NCBI GenBank assembly: GCA_040954595.2
Contig: CM082584.2
Span: forward strand, 1,116,001-1,180,000
DNA length: 64,000 nucleotides
Direction: 5' to 3'
Source: Balanoglossus misakiensis
Taxonomy: Eukaryota; Hemichordata
The notes beneath the pieces were generated by a model that was not told where the DNA came from, did not search any database, and was given only the letters and a program-made list of their open reading frames with translations. How positions within the stretch are numbered: position 1 is the first letter of the stretch; each line of letters starts with the position of its first letter. Of the stretch, positions 58,807 to 64,000 are shown in pieces. The translations under genes were made by a program, and so were the position numbers.

Positions 58807-61800
58807 CATTTTTTGATGATTTTCACCCATGATTTTTTTCAAAAATCGACGAAATTTTGAGATTTTGCAAAGTCGAAAATTTGTCATTTTTTGATGATTT
58901 TCACCCATGATTTTTTTTCAAAAATCGACGAAATTTTGAGATTTTGCAAAGTCGAAAATTTGTCATTTTTTGATGATTTTCACCCATGTTTTTTTTTTTT
59001 AAATCGACGAACCTATGATTTTTTTCAAAATCGACGAAATTTTGTGATTTTACAAAGTCGAAAATTTTGTCATTTTTTGATGATTTTCAACCATGATTTT
59101 TTTTCAAAAATCGACGAAAATTTGAGATTTTGCAGAGACGAAAATTTGTCATTTTTGATGATTTTTACCCATGACTTTTATTCAAAAATGGACGAAATTT
59201 TGAGATTTTGCAAAGACGAAAATTTGTCATTTTTTGATGATTTTCACCCATGATTTTTTTTCAAAAATCGACGAAATTTTGAGATTCTGCAAAGTCGATA
59301 ATTTGTCGTTTTTTGATGATTTTCCCCCAATGGTTTTTTTCAAAATCGACGAAATTTTGAGATTTTGCAAAGTCGAAAATTTGTCATTTTTTGATGATTT
59401 TCCCCCATGTTTTTTTTTTAAATGGACGAAATTTTGAGATTTTGCAAAGACGAAAATTTGTCATTTTTTGATGATTTTTACCCATGATTTTTTTTCAAAA
59501 ATGGACGAAATTTTAAGATTTTGCAAAGTCGAAAATTTGTCATTTTTTGATGATTTTCCCCCATGTTTTTTTTTTTAAATGGACGAAATTTTGAGATTTT
59601 GCAAAAACGAAAATTTGTCATTTTTTGATGATTTTTACCCATGATTTTTTTTCAAAAATGGACGAAATTTTGAGATTTTGCAAAGACGAAAATTTGTCAT
59701 TTTTTGATGATTTTCACCATGATTTTTTTTTCAAAAATCGACGAAATGTTGAGATTTTGCAAAGTCGAAAATGTGTCATTTTTTGATGATTTTCACCCAT
59801 GATTTTTATTCAAAAATCGACGAAATTTTGAGATTTTGCAAAGTCGAAAATTTGTCATTTTTTGATGATTTTCACCCATATTATTTTTAAAAAACCGACG
59901 AAATTTTGAGATTTAGCAAAGACGAAAATTTGTCATTTTTTGATGATTTTTACCCATGATTTTTTCAAAAATTGACGAAATTTTGAGATTTTGCAAAGTC
60001 GAAAATTTGTCATTTTTTGATGATTTTCACCCATGATTTTTTTCAAAAATCGACGAAATTTTACGATTTTGCAAAGACGAAAATTTGTCATTTTTTGATG
60101 ATTTTCACCCATGATTTTTTTTCAAAAATCGACGAAATTTTGAGATTCTGCAAAGTCGATAATTTGTCGTTTTTTGATGATTTTCCCCCAATGGTTTTTT
60201 TCAAAATCGACGAAATTTTGAGATTTTGCAAAGTCGAAAATTTGTCATTTTTTGATGATTTTCCCCCATGTTTTTTTTTTAAATGGACGAAATTTTGAGA
60301 TTTTGCAAAGACGAAAATTTGTCATTTTTTGATGATTTTTACCCATGATTTTTTTTCAAAAATGGACGAAATTTTAAGATTTTGCAAAGTCGAAAATTTG
60401 TCATTTTTTGATGATTTTCCCCCATGTTTTTTTTTTTAAATGGACGAAATTTTGAGATTTTGCAAAAACGAAAATTTGTCATTTTTTGATGATTTTTACC
60501 CATGATTTTTTTTCAAAAATGGACGAAATTTTGAGATTTTGCAAAGACGAAAATTTGTCATTTTTTGATGATTTTCACCATGATTTTTTTTTCAAAAATC
60601 GACGAAATGTTGAGATTTTGCAAAGTCGAAAATGTGTCATTTTTTGATGATTTTCACCCATGATTTTTATTCAAAAATCGACGAAATTTTGAGATTTTGC
60701 AAAGTCGAAAATTTGTCATTTTTTGATGATTTTCACCCATATTATTTTTAAAAAACCGACGAAATTTTGAGATTTAGCAAAGACGAAAATTTGTCATTTT
60801 TTGATGATTTTTACCCATGATTTTTTCAAAAATTGACGAAATTTTGAGATTTTGCAAAGTCGAAAATTTGTCATTTTTTGATGATTTTCACCCATGATTT
60901 TTTTCAAAAATCGACGAAATTTTACGATTTTGCAAAGACGAAAATTTGTCATTTTTTGATGATTTTTACCCATGATTTTTTTTCAAAAATCGACGAAATT
61001 TTTAGATTTTTCAAAGTCGAAAATGTGTCATTTTTTCATGATTTTCACCCATGATTTTTTTTCAAAAATCGACGAAATTTTGATATTTTGCATAATCGAA
61101 AATGTGTCATTTTTTGATTATTTTTACCCATGATTTTTTTTCAAAAATCGACGAAATTTTGAGATTTTGCAAAGTCGAAAATTTGTCATTTTTTGATGAT
61201 TTTCACCCATGTTTTTTTTTTTAAAATCGACGAACCTATGATTTTTTTCAAAATCGACGAAATTTTGTGATTTTACAAAGTCGAAAATTTTGTCATTTTT
61301 TGATGATTTTCAACCATGATTTTTTTTCAAAAATCGACGAAAATTTGAGATTTTGCAAAGACGAAAATTTGTCATTTTTGATGATTTTTACCCATGATTT
61401 TTATTCAAAAATGGACGAAATTTTGAGATTTTGCAAAGACGAACATTTTTCATTTTTTGATGATTTTCACCCATGATTGTTTTTTCAAAAATCGACGAAA
61501 TTTTGAGATTTTGCAAAGTCGAAAATTTGTCATTTTTTGATGATTTTGCCCCATGTTTTTTTTTTAAAATGGACGAAATTTTGAGATTTTGCAAAGACGA
61601 AAATTTGTCATTTTTTGATGATTTTCAACCATGTTTTTTTTTTTAAAATCGACGAACCTATGATTTTTTTCAAAATCGACGAAATTTTGTGATTTTACAA
61701 AGTCGAAAATTTTGTCATTTTTTGATGATTTTCACCATGATTTTTTTTCAAAAATCGACGAAATTTTGAGATTTTGCAAAGTTGAAAATTTGTCATTTTT

Positions 61801-64000
61801 TGATGATTTTCACCCATGAATTTTTCAAAAATCGACGAAATTTTGAGATTTTGCAAAGTCGAAAATTTGTCATATTTTGATGATTTTCACCAATGTTTTT
61901 TTTTAAAAATCGACGAACCCATGATTTTTTTCAAAATCGACGAAGTTTTGAGATTTTGCATAATCGAAAATTTGTCATTTTTTGATGATTTTCACCCATG
62001 ATTTTTTTTAAAAATGAACGAAATTTTGAGATTTTGCAAAGTCGAAAATTTGTCATATTTTGATGATTTTCACCAATGTTTTTTTTTAAAAATCGGCGAA
62101 CCCATGATTTTTTTCAAAATCGACGAAATTTTGAGATTTTGCATAATCGAAAATTTGTCATTTTTTGATGATTTTCACCCATGATTTTTTTTAAAAATGA
62201 ACGAAATTTTGAGATTTTGCAAAGTCAAAAATTTGTCATTTTTTGATGATTTTCAACCATTATTTTTTTTCAAAAATGGACGAAATTTTGAGATTTTGCA
62301 AAGACGAAAATTTGTCATTTTTTGATGATTTTCACCATGATTTTTTTTCAAAAATCGACGAAATTTTGAGATTTTGCAAAGTCGAAAATTTGTCATTTTT
62401 TGATGATTTTCACCATGATTTTTTTTCAAAAATCGACGAAATTTTGAGATTTTGCAAAGTCGAAAATTTGTCATTTTTTGATGATTTTCACCCATGATTT
62501 TTTTTCAAAAATCGACGAAATTTTGAGATTTTGCAAAGTCGAAAATTTGTCATTTTTTGATGATTTTCACCATGATTTTTTTTCAAAAATCGACGAAATT
62601 TTGAGATTTTGCAAAGTCGAAAATTTGTCATTTTTTGATGATTTTCACCATGATTTTTTTTCAAAAATCGACGAAATTTTGAGATTTTGCAAAGTCGAAA
62701 ATTTGTCATTTTTTGATGATTTTCACCATGATTTTTTTTCAAAAATGGACGAAATTTTGAGATTTTGCAAAGTCGAAAATTTGTCATTTTTTGATGATTT
62801 TCACCAATATTATTTTTCAAAAACCGACGAAATTTTGAGATTTAGCAAAGACGAAAATTTGTCATTTTTTGATGATTTTTACCCCTGATTTTTTTCAAAA
62901 ATTGACGAAATTTTGAGATTTTGCAAAGTCGAAAATTTGTCATTTTTTGATGATTTTCACCCATGATTTTTTACAAAAATCGACGAAATTTTGAGATTTT
63001 GCAAAGTCGAAAATTTGTAATTTTTTGATGATTTTCACCATGATTTTTTTTCAAAAATGGACGAAATTTTGAGATTTTGCAAAGTCGAAAATTTGTCATT
63101 TTTTGATGATTTTCACCAATATTATTTTTCAAAAACCGACGAAATTTTGAGATTTTGCAAAGTCGAAAATTTGTCATTTTTTGATGATTTTCACCCATGA
63201 TTTTTTACAAAAATCGACGAAATTTTGAGATTTTGCAAAGTCGAAAATTTGTCATTTTTTGATGATTTTCACCCATGATTTTTTTCAAAAATCGACGAAA
63301 TTGTGAGATTCTGCAAAGTCGATAATTTGTCATTTTTTGATGATTTTCCCCCAATGGTTTTTTTCAAAATCGACGAAATTTTGAGATTTTGCAAAGTCGA
63401 AAATTTGTCATTTTTTGATGATTTTCCCCCATGTTTTTTTTTTAAATGGACGAAATTTTGAGATTTTGCAAAGACGAAAATTTGTCATTTTTTGATGATT
63501 TTTACCCATGATTTTTTTTCAAAAATGGACGAAATTTTAAGATTTTGCAAAGTCGAAAATTTGTCATTTTTTGATGATTTTCACCAATATTATTTTTCAA
63601 AAACCGACGAAATTTTGAGATTTAGCAAAGACGAAAATTTGTCATTTTTTGATGATTTTTACCCCTGATTTTTTTCAAAAATTGACGAAATTTTGAGATT
63701 TTGCAAAGTCGAAAATTTGTCATTTTTTGATGATTTTCACCCATGATTTTTTACAAAAATCGACGAAATTTTGAGATTTTGCAAAGTCGAAAATTTGTAA
63801 TTTTTTGATGATTTTCACCATGATTTTTTTTCAAAAATGGACGAAATTTTGAGATTTTGCAAAGTCGAAAATTTGTCATTTTTTGATGATTTTCACCAAT
63901 ATTATTTTTCAAAAACCGACGAAATTTTGAGATTTTGCAAAGTCGAAAATTTGTCATTTTTTGATGATTTTCACCCATGATTTTTTACAAAAATCGACGA
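58807..64000 (+). repeat. 78-bp AT-rich satellite, about 66 units, runs off the window
   Basis: The unit is about 78 bp with landmarks TTTTTTGATGATTTTCACCC and GACGAAATTTTGAGATTTTG. T-run length varies. Because 78 is a multiple of three, long repetitive frames open on both strands (26-residue periodicity), but they are broken by T-run length changes, so the array is non-coding. Higher-order blocks: an 861-bp offset between 59230-60090 and 60091-60950, and a 780-bp offset between 62790-63220 and 63570-64000. Confidence 0.95.

Noticed and set aside
62253-62888. Long repetitive ORFs on both strands in the 78-bp satellite as a repeat protein
   Set aside because: The period is a multiple of three, so openings are expected. 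Frames are repeatedly broken by T-run length changes and are open on both strands.

Overview
The window is AT-rich, intron-containing, repeat-dominated nuclear DNA of an animal. Good splice sites flank the few coding exons, satellites and terminal-inverted-repeat (TIR) elements abound, and there is one nearly intact Ty3/gypsy retrotransposon. The repeat style suggests an invertebrate, but I cannot name the species. No bacterial or organellar genes and no confident tRNA or rRNA genes are visible.

Layout. (1) 1-982: the last two exons of a gene for a single-pass membrane protein whose cytoplasmic tail carries an NPxY motif. (2) 983-6873: intergenic DNA with a 450-bp foldback element, a purine-rich tract, a triplet microsatellite and a broken LINE reverse transcriptase fragment. 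(3) 6874-9165: an 86-bp satellite of about 27 units. (4) 9174-39819: a giant imperfect inverted repeat. The left arm (9174-19239) and right arm (25527-39819) read as reverse complements around a 6.3-kb spacer. Their length difference is largely explained by arm-specific additions: a 455-bp TTAA-flanked element and a 1388-bp long-TIR element on the left; an 824-bp TA-flanked element, a 2.35-kb insert and a 3119-bp tandem duplication on the right. Three of these insertions have a matching empty site in the opposite arm. The spacer holds weak exon-like sequence on the minus strand, including a LamG/pentraxin-like exon. (5) 41190-45950: the Ty3/gypsy element, with 204-bp LTRs differing at one base and a one-base slip in gag.

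(6) 45951-57700: a divergent pair of degenerate gene copies. The minus copy runs leftward from an exon 1 at about 48.58 kb and includes an RPA-like OB-fold exon. The plus copy runs rightward from an exon 1 at about 54.38 kb and includes a decayed version of the same OB exon. Between them, a cassette of about 2.06 kb (outward-facing first exons sharing a promoter-like core) is tandemly triplicated. (7) 57785-58806: a tandem repeat of about 305 bp. (8) 58807 to the window end: a 78-bp AT-rich satellite with higher-order structure, not finished inside the window.

Few functional genes are here. The best candidates are the membrane-protein 3' end and the retrotransposon polyprotein. Most other open frames are chance openings in repeats. 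The main interest is structural: nested inverted and tandem duplications that record insertion history.
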